From: Rhinopithecus roxellana
Lineage: Eukaryota > Chordata > Mammalia > Primates > Cercopithecidae
Length of the DNA stretch: 64,000 nt
Direction: 5' to 3'
NCBI RefSeq assembly: GCF_007565055.1
Contig: NC_044564.1
Span: 78,450,563-78,514,562, forward strand
The translations under genes were made by a program, and so were the position numbers. The notes beneath the pieces were generated by a model that was given only the letters and a program-made list of their open reading frames with translations, was not told where the DNA came from and ran no database searches. Positions 23,681 through 34,500 of the stretch are shown one piece after another (positions within the stretch are counted from its first letter, which is position 1; the number at the start of each line of letters is the position of its first letter).

Positions 23681-23693
23681 AAGAAGTGGTATC

Positions 23694-24436
23694 TGTATGA
23701 GTGGTTATAGAAGAAAAATACTGTAAAACAATCTTACTTAGTTATGGATTTTCCAGGGAATCACAGAAATGGAATTCCTATGTGAATTACCTGTTGAGAA
23801 CGACAAGTGTTTATTTAATAGCCTGTTTCTGGTATTTGGTGGGGATGGTGCAGACACACAGAAACAACAGAAAGCTACTTCTACTGATTGTGTGGACTCT
23901 CATTTAAAGATGGAGACTAGCCCAGACTCCATTCTTGCCCCTTTGTCCTCACATATTCTGTATCTTGGAAGTGGCAGATTGATTTATGTAGTTTGAAAAC
24001 TTGCCTGATCATATTTGTTCTGTACCACATGTACAGACTTCCTGGGACAAAAAGATGTGGTCACTCATTTTTTCGGTACACCAGACCTTCTCTTCATATC
24101 TCGTCTCCTAAATGCACAAAATTAAATCACTGGTTTTCTTCCCTTGTGTGTACATCTTATACCTGCATAGACAAAAACTGGCAAGAGATAAAGGCAACCA
24201 ACATTACTGAGCCACTAATGGGAGTCCCGTCTTCAATGACCAGTTGGCACTAATGTAACTAAAATGACAGATAAGTCACTATTATTCATGTAGTTTCTAG
24301 CTCCTCCATGGTATCTAATCTCTGTCTCCTATAGGAATTATACTATAGATTCTTGAGGACATGCATCCAATTCCATCCATCCAATGGAATAAAAGGTTTA
24401 CTTACTCATATTGGCTGACTTACTTTGCAAACAGTA
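23694..24436. other. Unassigned stretch with small plus frames
   Basis: Frames at 23769-23996 and 23993-24253 overlap in different registers. No domain was recognised. No repeat family was named. Confidence 0.4.
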
Positions 24437-25705
24437 TCAGATAACATGAAATTTATTTTGAGGTTTAACTTACATAAAGTACACATATCTTAAATGTTCA
24501 GCTCAATGGATTTTTACATATGTGCACACACATATAAAGCCACCCAGATCAAGATATAAAACATTTTCAGCATCTCAAAAGACATCCTCATGTTCCCCAC
24601 CATTAATATTCCCCAGGACTAAATATTATTCTGACTTCTATCACTTTAGGTTAGTTGTACCTACTTTGGGGTCTTTTATACATCTTTCATGTCTCTACTT
24701 ATGTTCAGTCTTCCCTCTGTCTTCTTGAGCACATGGAATATGGTTATAATCACTGTTTTTGTATCTTTTTATACTAATTCTATAATCTGTCATTTCTGAA
24801 TCAGTTTTAATTGATTGATTTTTCTCCTCATTATGGGTTATATTTGCCAGCTTCTTTACATGCATGATAATTTTTATTAGATGCCAGACATTTTAACCTT
24901 TAGGGTACTGGCTATTTTTTTCTGTAACTATTCTTGAGCTTTGTTCTGGGACATGGTTCAGTTACATGGAAACAGTTGAATTATTTCAGGTCTTGTTTTG
25001 AGCTTTATTAGGTGGAACCAGAGCTAGGGCTAATGTTTAGCAACTACTCAGTTAGTACTCTACCCAATGCTCTGTAAATTATGAGGTTGTATACTCTGGG
25101 TGATGGGAAAAGGAGCCAGTCTGGTCATACAGTGATCTCCAAGGATTATTCTCACTAATCTTTTTGGATGGTTCTTTCCCTTACATGCAAGCACCAATAA
25201 GTATTTGGCTGAAGACTCAAAGGAGTCCTTCTCAAGAATCTTTGGATTTCTCTCATCTCCAGTATTTGGCCCTGAGAACTCTAACTAACTTAACTTACCA
25301 GACTGGCAGCTTCATCTCCTGTACTAGAAAAACTGCAGACCTTCACTGCATTCTTCCTCCGAGCACTGCAATCTGGAAACTCTCTCCAGGCTTCACCTAC
25401 TTTTCTTTCTTACCTCTCAAATATCACTGTCTGTTGCCTGCTGTCTAGTATCTTGAAAACCACTGTTTCACATATTTTGTCTGAAATTGGTTGTCCCGGG
25501 TAATCTACCTTGGCCGGAAGTAGAAGTCCTTGTTTTGCCTTGTTTGAACTTTATTTAAATGCAATCATATTGTATGTTCTCTTTTACATCAGACTTCATC
25601 AACTCAACATTATGTCTGATCCATCCACGTTTTTGCATGTATTAGTAGTAGCTTGGTATTGTTTGCTTGTTTTAGTTGTTTATATTTCCACAAATAATAT
25701 TTTTA
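24437..25705. mobile_element. Ancient L1-associated repeat, split (24437-24672 and 25529-25705)
   Basis: The outer parts resemble a very common old repeat: taacttacataaagtacac and ttcagctcaatggattttta on the left, gcaatcatattgtatg and gatccatccacg...gcatgtattagtag on the right. Between them lies an L1M 5' segment. The sequences at the two junctions (gttgtacctacttt and gttttgccttgttt) look like a decayed duplication. Orientation not assigned. Confidence 0.55.
24673..25528 (-). mobile_element. L1M-type 5' region, minus strand
   Basis: In reverse complement this reads as an old L1 5'UTR. The right end ccttggccggaagtagaag is the L1 start, and the blocks gtcttgaaaaccactg-like, ggaaactctctccaggc, gagctttgttctggg and ttattagatgccagacat occur in the expected order. 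It lacks ORF1 and ORF2. Confidence 0.65.
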
Positions 25706-25749
25706 AATTTAGAAATTAATAACCCCCAAAGTCTTTTATAAGAATGATA

Positions 25750-25870
25750 TTAGTAAAAGCTTTCAGAAATCATGGATTTGAATCTTGAGTTTGACACTTG
25801 TTATCTCTGTGCCCTTGAACAAATCCCTACAGTTACTGGCTCAAAATTAGTTCAAGTGCTTTATACTATT
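25750..25870 (+). mobile_element. MIR fragment (diverged)
   Basis: tcatggatttgaatcttgag, then ttgttatctctgtgcccttg and aacaaatccctacag, follow the MIR core order (ggttcgaatcc..., gtgaccttgggcaag). Diverged. Confidence 0.5.
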
Positions 25871-26929
25871 CTGTTCACTAAAAATATAAAGTAATTTTTA
25901 CTTATAGAATCAATGATTCTTGGTTTTCCTTTGTTTTCTCTACAACATAGCACGAATTTGGCATCTACCCTGTCCAAGTAATTTTAATTCTCACAGAAGG
26001 GTTCACTGAGTGACAAGTGGAAATTAGTACTTTCTAAATACACAGTACTAGAGAACTAAGGAAAACAATGATCACATTTAGTAGTCCAGATATTATTGCT
26101 CTGTTATTATACAATTAAGGGATCTAACTTCCCCTAGAAGTAACCATGTTTTTAAAAATTCTAGATTATCAGTACCTTTTAAATTCAAAGGCATACGGAG
26201 TAGGCTCCAGCAGGTTTGTTTTCAGTGATATTATTGGGCTTCAAAGGACACCAAAAGTTTACTTTATGCATTTTCCCTTTTGGATGTAACTTTCATTATA
26301 TTAATGAAGTAAGAAATTTCATTTATATAAAAGATGAGCGTGCTCTGATAATTTGGTTATAATGACACTGAGCTCAGTAAAGATAAATACACTGCAGGAG
26401 TCTATTCTGCAAATATAAATTCAATTTCTTTCAATGCTTCGAGTTTTTCTTTTATTTTCTTAAGTGGCTGAACATTAATTATTCCAATATCAGATAACAA
26501 ACTTTCATCATTTTGAGGACAAACTACTCTCATATTAAACGAAAGTGTTTAAGAGAATTTCACTTGAATCAATGTATTCTTTTAAAATAACCTATTGGGT
26601 CTTAACTTTTCTTCTCAATGAGGATTCCTCAAGATTTCCAAAGGTACTGGTCTTCTGAAAGAGATCTCCTACTCATCCACCACTGTCAGCTCTTTCAATC
26701 AGCAGTCAGGTCGATGAACCAGAGTTTTGTTTTTTGTTTTTGATGTGGGCTCAAAGTAAAATAAAGAAAAAGTAAATGCACTGGAGAGTGGTTGTTAATT
26801 TGGAACAAATGGAGTTAGATAGCTTCTGCCTCTTGTTAGCTAAATGGCACTGGGAATGTTATTTACCGCCTGGTCTATTTTCTCATCTGTAATAACAGTA
26901 GCTTTATAAGCTAACAGGAGAATTAAAAT
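25871..26929. other. Unassigned non-coding stretch
   Basis: AT-rich. No frame longer than about 60 codons of interest and no named repeat. Confidence 0.45.
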
Positions 26930-26939
26930 TTCTGCATTT

Positions 26940-27297
26940 GCCATGAAAAAAAGAATGAGATCATGTCCTTTGCAGGGACACAGATGGAGCTGGAGGACAT
27001 TATCATTAACAAAGTAACAAAGGAACAGAAAACTAGATACCATATATTCTCACTTATGAGTGGGAGCTAAATGATGAGAATACATGGATACACCAAGGAG
27101 AACAACACACACTGAGGCCTTTTGGAGAGTGGAGGGTGGGAGGAAGGAGAGGATCAGGAAAAACAACCAATGGGTACTAGGCTTAACACCTAGTACCCAT
27201 GTCATGGGGGTACAACAACCCCCATGACACAAGTTTACCTATGTAACAAACCTGTACTTGCCCCCCTGAACTTAAAATAAAAGTTAAAAGTAAAAAA
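26940..27297 (+). mobile_element. 5'-truncated L1 3' end (L1PB/old L1PA type)
   Basis: Starts in the last ~80 codons of L1 ORF2 (atcatgtcctttgcagggac, tctcacttatgagtggg) and runs through the 3'UTR to aacttaaaataaaagtt. A 10-bp target duplication, TTCTGCATTT, lies at 26930-26939 and 27298-27307. The 3'UTR carries two perfect hairpins described separately. Confidence 0.88.
27170..27229. repeat. Two adjacent perfect 12-bp inverted repeats
   Basis: Arms 27170-27181 and 27189-27200 pair perfectly around a 7-nt spacer. Arms 27200-27211 and 27218-27229 pair perfectly around a 6-nt spacer. They share base 27200 and lie within the L1 3'UTR remnant. Confidence 0.95.
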
Positions 27298-27307
27298 TTC
27301 TGCATTT

Positions 27308-27619
27308 AAGGCTTTTAGTACCATTCTTGGCACACAGAGCTCAATTTTAATACTGGTTGCTATTAGTAGCGAGTTTGCTTCATCCCTTCATTGGTCTTTC
27401 TTTCAGAATTGCTACCCAACTATTGGAGCCACGTAGGGAATCTTGATGTTTTTCAGGTAGGTCTATCTACTCCTTAACAAGTCCAACACACACTGAAAGC
27501 TACTCACAGTGACAATCTTCCTTCAAACAGAAATTCCTGGTTCTGAACTTGTCATATTTCCAGGTAACTTCTTTTGCATCCCATTTGCCTTGTTTTGTTT
27601 AAATTTTTCGGCATTCTCA
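27308..27619. other. Unassigned stretch
   Basis: Nothing recognised. Confidence 0.4.
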
Positions 27620-27860
27620 TGCTGTAGTGATTTAGGAAAGCAAACTCCAGAATCCAACTGCCTAAATTTAATCTTCATATATAACCTATCATCTGTGGAA
27701 CTTCAGCACATTACCTACCCTTTTCAACCCTGTTTCCCAATCTGTAAAATGGGAATAAGAAAAGTGCCATGTTGGATTACTGTGGAGACTAAGATTTTGC
27801 AGGTAGTAGAAATTTAGCACAAAGATGGCACTTAGTAAGCACTCATTAAATCTTATATTT
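27620..27860 (+). mobile_element. MIR SINE, near complete
   Basis: Order of blocks fits MIR: gaatccaactgcctaaattt, acctacccttttcaaccc, tgtttcccaatctgtaaaat then gggaataag, and gcacttagtaagcactcatt at the end. About 240 bp and diverged. Confidence 0.85.
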
Positions 27861-28023
27861 CATTAAAAGGTAAATAATTAAAACCCTATGTTATCAACCT
27901 TAAACAGAATTGTTTCCATGTAGTCTGCTATCTGCTGCTAAGAGGAAAATTTCATCTTTCTCCAAGGTAGGAGAAATAAAAGTTCATTAACCAAGAGAAG
28001 GTTGTTTAAAAGATAAGATGCTC

Positions 28024-28324
28024 TGGGCCAGGTGCAGTCGCTCACGCCTGTAATCCCAACACTTTGGGAGGTCAAGGCAGGCAGATCACCTGAGGTGGGA
28101 GTTCGAGACCAGCCTGACCAACATGGAGAAACTCTATCTGTACTGAAAACACAAAATTAGTCAGGTGTGGTGGTGTATGCCTGTAATCCCAATTACTCAG
28201 GAGGCTGAGGTAGGAGAATCGCTTGAACCCAGGAGGCAGAGGTCACGGTGAGCCCAGATCACACACCATTGCTCTCCAGTCTGGGCAACAAGAGCGAAAC
28301 TCCATCTCAAAAAATAAGAAGAAG
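28024..28324 (+). mobile_element. AluS-like SINE
   Basis: Plus-strand full-length Alu (gggccaggtgcagtcgctc ... ctccatctcaaaaaataag) flanked by AAGATGCTC at 28015-28023 and 28325-28333. Mutated CpGs suggest AluS rather than AluY. Confidence 0.92.
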
Positions 28325-28462
28325 AAGATGCTCCTTGTTATCTCTTATCTCTCAAAACATCCTGGTCCTCTTAGTGCTATTCTGGAGACAACCTCCTTCT
28401 AATAATAATAATACCTTCTATCAGGTTTATACAGATATATTTAGACATAAATATTGATATGG

Positions 28463-28537
28463 TGAGCCAAGATGTTGCCACTGCACTCCAGCCTGGACAA
28501 CAGAGGGAGACTCCATCTCAAAAAAAAAAAAAAAAAT
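28463..28537 (+). mobile_element. 5'-truncated Alu tail
   Basis: Only the last ~75 bp of an Alu: gagccaagatgttgccactg, then cactccagcctggac and an A tail. Short ATTGAT words flank both ends (about 28455-28460 and 28537-28542), compatible with a duplicated target. Independent of the AluS 140 bp upstream. Confidence 0.8.
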
Positions 28538-28540
28538 TGA

Positions 28541-29424
28541 TCTGTATATCTATATGTGTATCTAAATAGCTACATGGTGATGGAAATGAAAAAAAAAAAG
28601 TGGTATTACATAAATGTGAATTATCTAAAAATAGGGAGTTAGATAAACAGAGCTTGTCCTTGAAATCATGGCTGCCTCTACAAAGAATTAATTACCTTAA
28701 GTTTAAAAGTTCAACTGGAAACAATCCTATCCCTGAACTTCCTTGGCAGAATTATAGAGATCATGAAGAAAAGCTTACTAGCATCCAGTTTTGAGGGAAA
28801 GCAGGTTGGTTTCATGCCCTTAACAATCAAACCAACTTAGAAAAATCTCAGTACTGGATTGCGGCCATGCTGCTGAGGTCCCATCCATAAAGGCTTCCTG
28901 GGAAATTAGGAACTGCTTTAGTAGAATTTAAGATTAGTTTTGTCACCCCCTCTGGTGTCCTCTTTGGCTCTATTATTTAGTAGCTGTTTAATATTTTTGC
29001 TTCTCTCCTAAATCCACTATTCTTTTCCAGAATAATCAGATGATCATCTTTGATCTTCATCTAAAAGAGACGCAGAGTGTCCTGAGGGGTCAGTGTGATG
29101 ACTGACCTCCACATACCAACTCTTTGTGGTGCAAGATTTGGAGGAGGAAGATTACAGGTGAAACTTCTTGTGCAGGTTAGCGTTCTCCTTTTCTGTTGTC
29201 CCTAGTTCTCCCTCTCCTTTTGTGTAAGTGGACACATGGGTAAAGGATAGTAAACTTACAGCCTGGAGTGTGGGGTGCAGATTCCCTGTCTTCATTCTGA
29301 CTCTGCCAGGACCCTCTGCTTCACCCCAGGGCATTGCCTGCTGTGCCTCTTTCTCCATTCAGGACTCAGCTATTTTTTGAGTTGGCCCATCCTGACATCA
29401 ATGTTCAATTAGTAAATTCAGATC
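28541..29424. other. Unassigned stretch upstream of the L1PA
   Basis: No named repeat. The minus frame 29152-29358 (68 codons) has no recognised domain. This is the pre-insertion flank of the full-length L1. Confidence 0.5.
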
Positions 29425-30459
29425 GGCGGAGCAAGATGGCCGAATAGGAACAGCTCCAGTCTCCAATTCCCAGGGCGAGCGACACAGAAGACCAGTGATT
29501 TCTGCATTTTCAACTGAGGTACTGGGTTCATCTCACTAGGGAGTGCCGGACAATCGGTGCTGGTCAGCCGCTGCAGCCCGACCAGCGAGAGCTGAAGCAG
29601 GGCGAGGCAACGCCTCACCTGGGAAGCGCAAGGGGGAAGGGAATCCCTTTTCCTACCCAGGGGAACTGAGACACACAACACCTGGAAAATCAGGTAACTC
29701 CCACCCCAATACTGCGCTTTAAGCAAATGGGCACACCAGGAGATTATATCCCACACCTAGCTGGGAGGGTCCCACGCCCACAGAGCCTCCCTCACTGCTA
29801 GCACAGCAGTCTTTGATCGAACCGCAAGGCAGCAGCGAGGCTGGGGGAGGGGTGCCCACCATTGCTGAGGCTTAAGTAGGTAAACAAAACCGCTGGGAAG
29901 CTCGAACTGGGTGGAGCTCACAGCAGCTCAAGGAAGCCTGCCTGTCTCCGTAGACTCCACCACTGGGGACAGGGAACAGCTAAACAACAACAACAACAAC
30001 AGAAAGCAGCAGAAACCTCTGCAGACGCAAAGAACTCTCACTGACAGCTTTGAAGAGAACAGTGGATCTCCCAACACAGAGGTTGAGATCTGAGAAGGGA
30101 CAGACTGCCTGCTCAAGTGGGTCCCTGACCCCTGAGTAGCCTAACTGGGAGACATCCCCCACTAGGGGCAGACTGACACCCCACACCTCACACGGTGGAG
30201 TACACCCCTGAGAGGAAGCTTCCAAAGTAAGAATCAGACAGGTACACTCGCTGTTCAGCAATATTCTATCTTCTGCAGCCTCTGCTGCTGATACCCAGGC
30301 AAACAGGGTCTGGAGTGGACCTCAAGCAATCTCCAACAGACCTACAGCTGAGGGTCCTGACTGTTAGAAGGAAAACTATCAAGGAGGAAGGACACCCACA
30401 CCAAAACCCCATCAGTACGTCACCATCATCAAAGACCAGAGACAGATAAAACCACCAAG
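29425..30459 (+). promoter_or_regulatory. L1PA 5'UTR with internal promoter
   Basis: L1 5'UTR starting a few bases into the family consensus: the usual leading G-rich bases are shortened and then gcaagatggccgaatagg follows. aagatggccg at about 29433-29442 is the known YY1 site that fixes L1 start-site choice. L1 5'UTRs carry an internal RNA polymerase II promoter and an antisense promoter. This one is about 1,035 bp because it keeps a segment at about 30203-30331 that is missing from the youngest human L1 copies. A (CAA)n run sits at about 29982-30000. No test of activity is possible from sequence. Confidence 0.9.
30203..30331 (+). promoter_or_regulatory. About 129-bp 5'UTR segment typical of L1PA4 and older
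   Basis: Lies between cacacggtggagta and ctccaacagacc, which are directly joined in the youngest human L1 5'UTRs. It is known that a 129-bp segment here is the target of the zinc-finger repressor ZNF93 and was lost from L1PA3-lineage and younger L1. Length measured here is 128-129 bp, depending on one ambiguous base. Confidence 0.75.
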
Positions 30460-31476
30460 ATGGAGAAAAAGCAGGGCAGAAAAGCTGGAAATTCAAAACA
30501 TAAGAGCGCATCTTCCCCTGCAAAGGAGCGCAGCTCATTGCCAGCAACGGATCAAAGCTGGATGGAGAATGACTTTGACGAGATGAGAGAAGAAGGCTTC
30601 AGTCCATCAAACTTCTCAGAGCTAAAGGAGGAATTACGTACCCAGCGCAAAGAAACTAAAAATCTTGAAAAAGAGTGGAAGAATTGACAGCTGGAATAAT
30701 TAATGCAGAGAAGGTCATAAACGAAATGACAGAGATGAAAACCATGACACGAGAAATACATAACAAATGCACAAGCTTCAGTAACCGACTCGATCACCTG
30801 GAAGAAAGATTATCAGCAATTGAGGATCAAATGAATGAAATGAAGTGAGAAGAGAAACCAAAAGAAAAAAGAAGAAAAAGAAATGAACAAAGCCTGCAAG
30901 AAGTATGGGATTATGTAAAAAGACCAAATCTACGACTCATTGGGGCGCCTGAAAGTGACGGGGAAAATGGAACCAAGTTGGAAAACACTCTTCAGGATAT
31001 CATCCAGGAGAACTTCCCCCAACCTAGTAGGGCAGGCCAACATTCAAATTCAGGAAATACAGAGAATGCCACAAAGGTACTCCTCAAGAAGAGCAACTCC
31101 AAGACACATAATTGCCAGATTCACCAAAGTGGAAATGAAGGAAAAAATCTTAAGGGCAGCCAGAGAGAAAGGTTGGGTTATCCACAAAGGGAAGCCCATC
31201 AGATTAACAGTAGATCTCTCAGCAGAAACTCTATAAGCCAGAAGAGAGTGGGGGCCAATATTCAACATTCTTAAAGAAAAGAATTTTAAACCCAGAATTT
31301 CATATCCAGCCAAACTAAGTTTCATAAGTGAAGGAGAAATAAAATCCTTTACAGATAAGCAAATGCTTAGAGATTTTGTCACCACCAGGCCTGCCTTACA
31401 AGAGACCCTGAAGGAAGCACTAAACATAGAAAAGAACAACCAGTACCAGCCATTGCAAAAACATGCCAAAATGTAA
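30460..31476 (+). pseudogene. L1 ORF1 pseudogene (RNA-binding chaperone ORF1p)
   Basis: ORF1p normally binds L1 RNA as a trimer with an N-terminal coiled coil, an RRM and a C-terminal domain. The start MEKKQGRKAGNSKHKSA is recognisable, followed by PATDQSWMENDFDEMREEGF. The gene is broken in at least four places. A one-base loss in an A run at about 30668-30672 leads to a stop at 30685. An arginine-type CGA codon reads TGA at 30846-30848. A C run at 31016-31020 has one extra base. A glutamine CAA reads TAA at 31234-31236. The RRM and C-terminal part remains readable in pieces (RYSSRRATPRHIIARFTKVE; KPIRLTVDLSAETL). The natural terminator is TAA at 31474-31476, 63 bp before the ORF2 start codons. 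Not able to make ORF1p. Confidence 0.93.
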
Positions 31477-31536
31477 AGACCATTGAGGCTAGGAAGAAAC
31501 TTCATCAACTAAAGAGCAAAATAACCAGCTAATATC

Positions 31537-34500
31537 ATGATGGCAGGATCAAGTTCACACATGACAATATTAACCTTAAATGTAATTGGAGTAAATGCTC
31601 CAATTAAAAGACACAGACTGGCAAACTGGATAAAGAGTCAAGACCCATCAGTCTGCTGTATTCAGGAGACCCATCTCACATGCAGAGACATACATAGGCT
31701 CAAAATAAAGGGATGGAGGAAGATCTACCAAGCAAATGGAGAACAAAAAAAAGCAGGGGTTGCAATCCTAGTCTCTGATAAAACAGACTTTAAACCGTCA
31801 AAGATCAAAAGAGACAAAGAAGGCCATTACATAATGGTAAAGGGATCGATTCAACAGGAAGAGCTAACTATCCTAAATATATATGCACCCAATACAGGAG
31901 CACCCAGAGTCATAAAGCAAGTCCTTAGAGACTTACAAAGAGACTTAGACTCCCATACAATAATAATGGGAGACTTCAACACCCCACTGTCAACATTAGA
32001 CAGATCAACGAGACAGAAAGTTAACAAGGATATCCAGGAATTGAACTCATCTCTGAAGCAAGCAGACCTAATAGACATCTATAGAACTCTCCACCCCAAA
32101 TCAACAGAATATACATTCTTCTCAGCACCACATCACACTTATTCCAAAATTGACCACATAATTGGAACTAAAGCACTCCTCAGCAAATGTAAAAGAACAG
32201 AAATTATAACAGACTGTCTCTCAGACCACAGTGCAATCAAACTAGAACTCAGGACTAAGAAACTCAATCAAAACCGCTCAACTACATGGAAACTGAACAA
32301 CCTGCTCCTGAATGACTACTGGGTACATAACGAAATGAAGGCAGAAATAAAGATGTTCTTTGAAACCAATGAGAACAAAGATACAACATACCAGAATCTC
32401 TGGGACACATTTAAAGCAGTGTGTAGAGGGAAATTTATAGCACTAAATGCCCACAAGAGAAAGCTGGAAAGATCTAAAATTGACACCCTAACATCACAAT
32501 TAAAAGAACCAGACAAGCAAGAGCAAACACATTCAAAAGCTAGAAGAAGGCAAGAAATAACTAAGATCAGAGCAGAACTGAAGGAGATAGAGACATAAAA
32601 AACCCTCCAAAAAATCAATGAATCCAGGAGTTGGTTTTCTGAAAAGATCAACAAAATTGACAGACCACTAACAAGACTAATAAAGAAGAAAAGAGAGAGG
32701 AATCAAATAGACGCGATAAAAAATGATAAAGGGGATATCACCACTGACCCCACAGAAATACAAACTACCATCAGAGAATACTATAAACACCTCTATGCAA
32801 ATAAACTAGAAAATCTAGAAGAAATGGATAATTTCCTGGACACTTACACTCTTCCAAGACTAAACCAGGAAGAAGTTGAATCCCTGAATAGACCAATAGC
32901 AGGCTCTGAAATTGAGGCAATAATTAATAGCCTACCAACCAAAAAAAGTCCAGGACCAGATGGATCCACAGCTGAATTCTACCAGAGGTACAAGGAAGAG
33001 CTGGTACCATTCCTTCTTAAACTATTCCAATCAACAGAAAAAGAGGAAATCCTCCCTAACTCATTTTAGGAGGCCAACATCATCCTGATACCAAAGCCTG
33101 GCAGAGACACAACAAAAAAAGAGAATTTTAGACCAATATCCCTGATGAACATCGATGCAAAAATCCTCAATAAAATACTGGCAAACCGGATTCAGCAGCA
33201 CATCAAAAAGCTTATCCACCATGATCAAGTGGGCTTCATCCCTGGGATGCAAGGCTGGTTCAACATTCGCAAATCAGCACACCAACATGGCATAAGTATA
33301 CATATGTAACAAACCTGCACGTTATGCACATGTACCCTAGAACTTAAAGTATAATAAAAAATAAAAAAAATAAAAATAAAATAAAATAAAAGTATGAGAA
33401 TAAAAAAAAAAAAAACATTCGCAAATCAATAAACGTAATCCAGCATATAAACAGAACCAAAGACAAGAACCACATGATTATCTCAATAGATGCAGAAAAG
33501 GCCTTTGACAAAATTCAACAGCCCTTCATGCTAAAAACGCTCAATAAATTCGATATTGATGGAACGTACCTCAAAATAATAAGAGCTATTTATGACAAAC
33601 CCACAGCCAACATCATACTGAATGGACAAAAACTGGAAAAATTCCCTTTGAAATCTGGCACAAGACAGGGATGCCCTCTCTCACCACTCCTATTCAACAT
33701 AGTGTTGGAAGTTCTGGCTAGGGCAATCAGGCAAGAGAAAGAAATCAAGGGTATTCAGTTAGGAAAAGAAGAAGGCAAATTGTCTCTGTTTGCAGATGAC
33801 ATGATTGTATATTTAGAAAACCCCATTGGCTCAGCCCAAAATCTCCTTAAGCTGATAAGCAACTTCAGCAAAGTCTCAGGATACAAAATTAATGTGCAAA
33901 AATCACAAGCATTCTTATACACCAGTAACAGACAAGCAGAGAGCCAAATCAGGAATGAACTTCCATTCACAATTGCTTCAAAGAGAATAAAATACCTAGG
34001 AATCCAACTTACAAGGGATGTAAAGAACCTCTTCAAGGAGAACTACAAACCACTGCTCAGTGAAATCAAAGAGACACAAACAAATGGAAGAACATACCAT
34101 GCTCATGGATAGGAAGAATCAATATCGTGAAAATGGCCATACTGCCCAAGGTTATTTATAGATTCAATGCCATCCCCATCAAGCTACCAATGAGTTTCTT
34201 CACAGAACTGGAAAAAACGGTTTTAAAGTTCATATGGAACCAAAAAAGAGCCCGCATTGCCAAGACAATCCTAAGTCAAAAGAACAAAGCTGGAGGCATC
34301 ACGCTACCTGACTTCAAACTAGACTACAAGGCTACAGTAACCAAAACAGCATGGTACTGGTACCAAAACAGAGATATAGACCAATGGAACAGAACAGAGT
34401 CCTCAGAAACAATACCACACATCTACAGCCATCTGATCTTTGACAAACCTGAGAGAAACAAGAAATGGGGAAAGGATTCCTTATTTAATAAATGGTGCTG

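Noticed and set aside
29980..30547. Minus frames in the L1 5'UTR as the antisense ORF0 peptide
   Set aside because: ORF0 is known in primate L1 5'UTR antisense strands, but these frames do not lie where I could confirm its start, and I saw no distinctive ORF0 sequence.
31050..31508. 152-codon minus frame
   Set aside because: Antisense of L1 ORF1; such shadows are common in L1.
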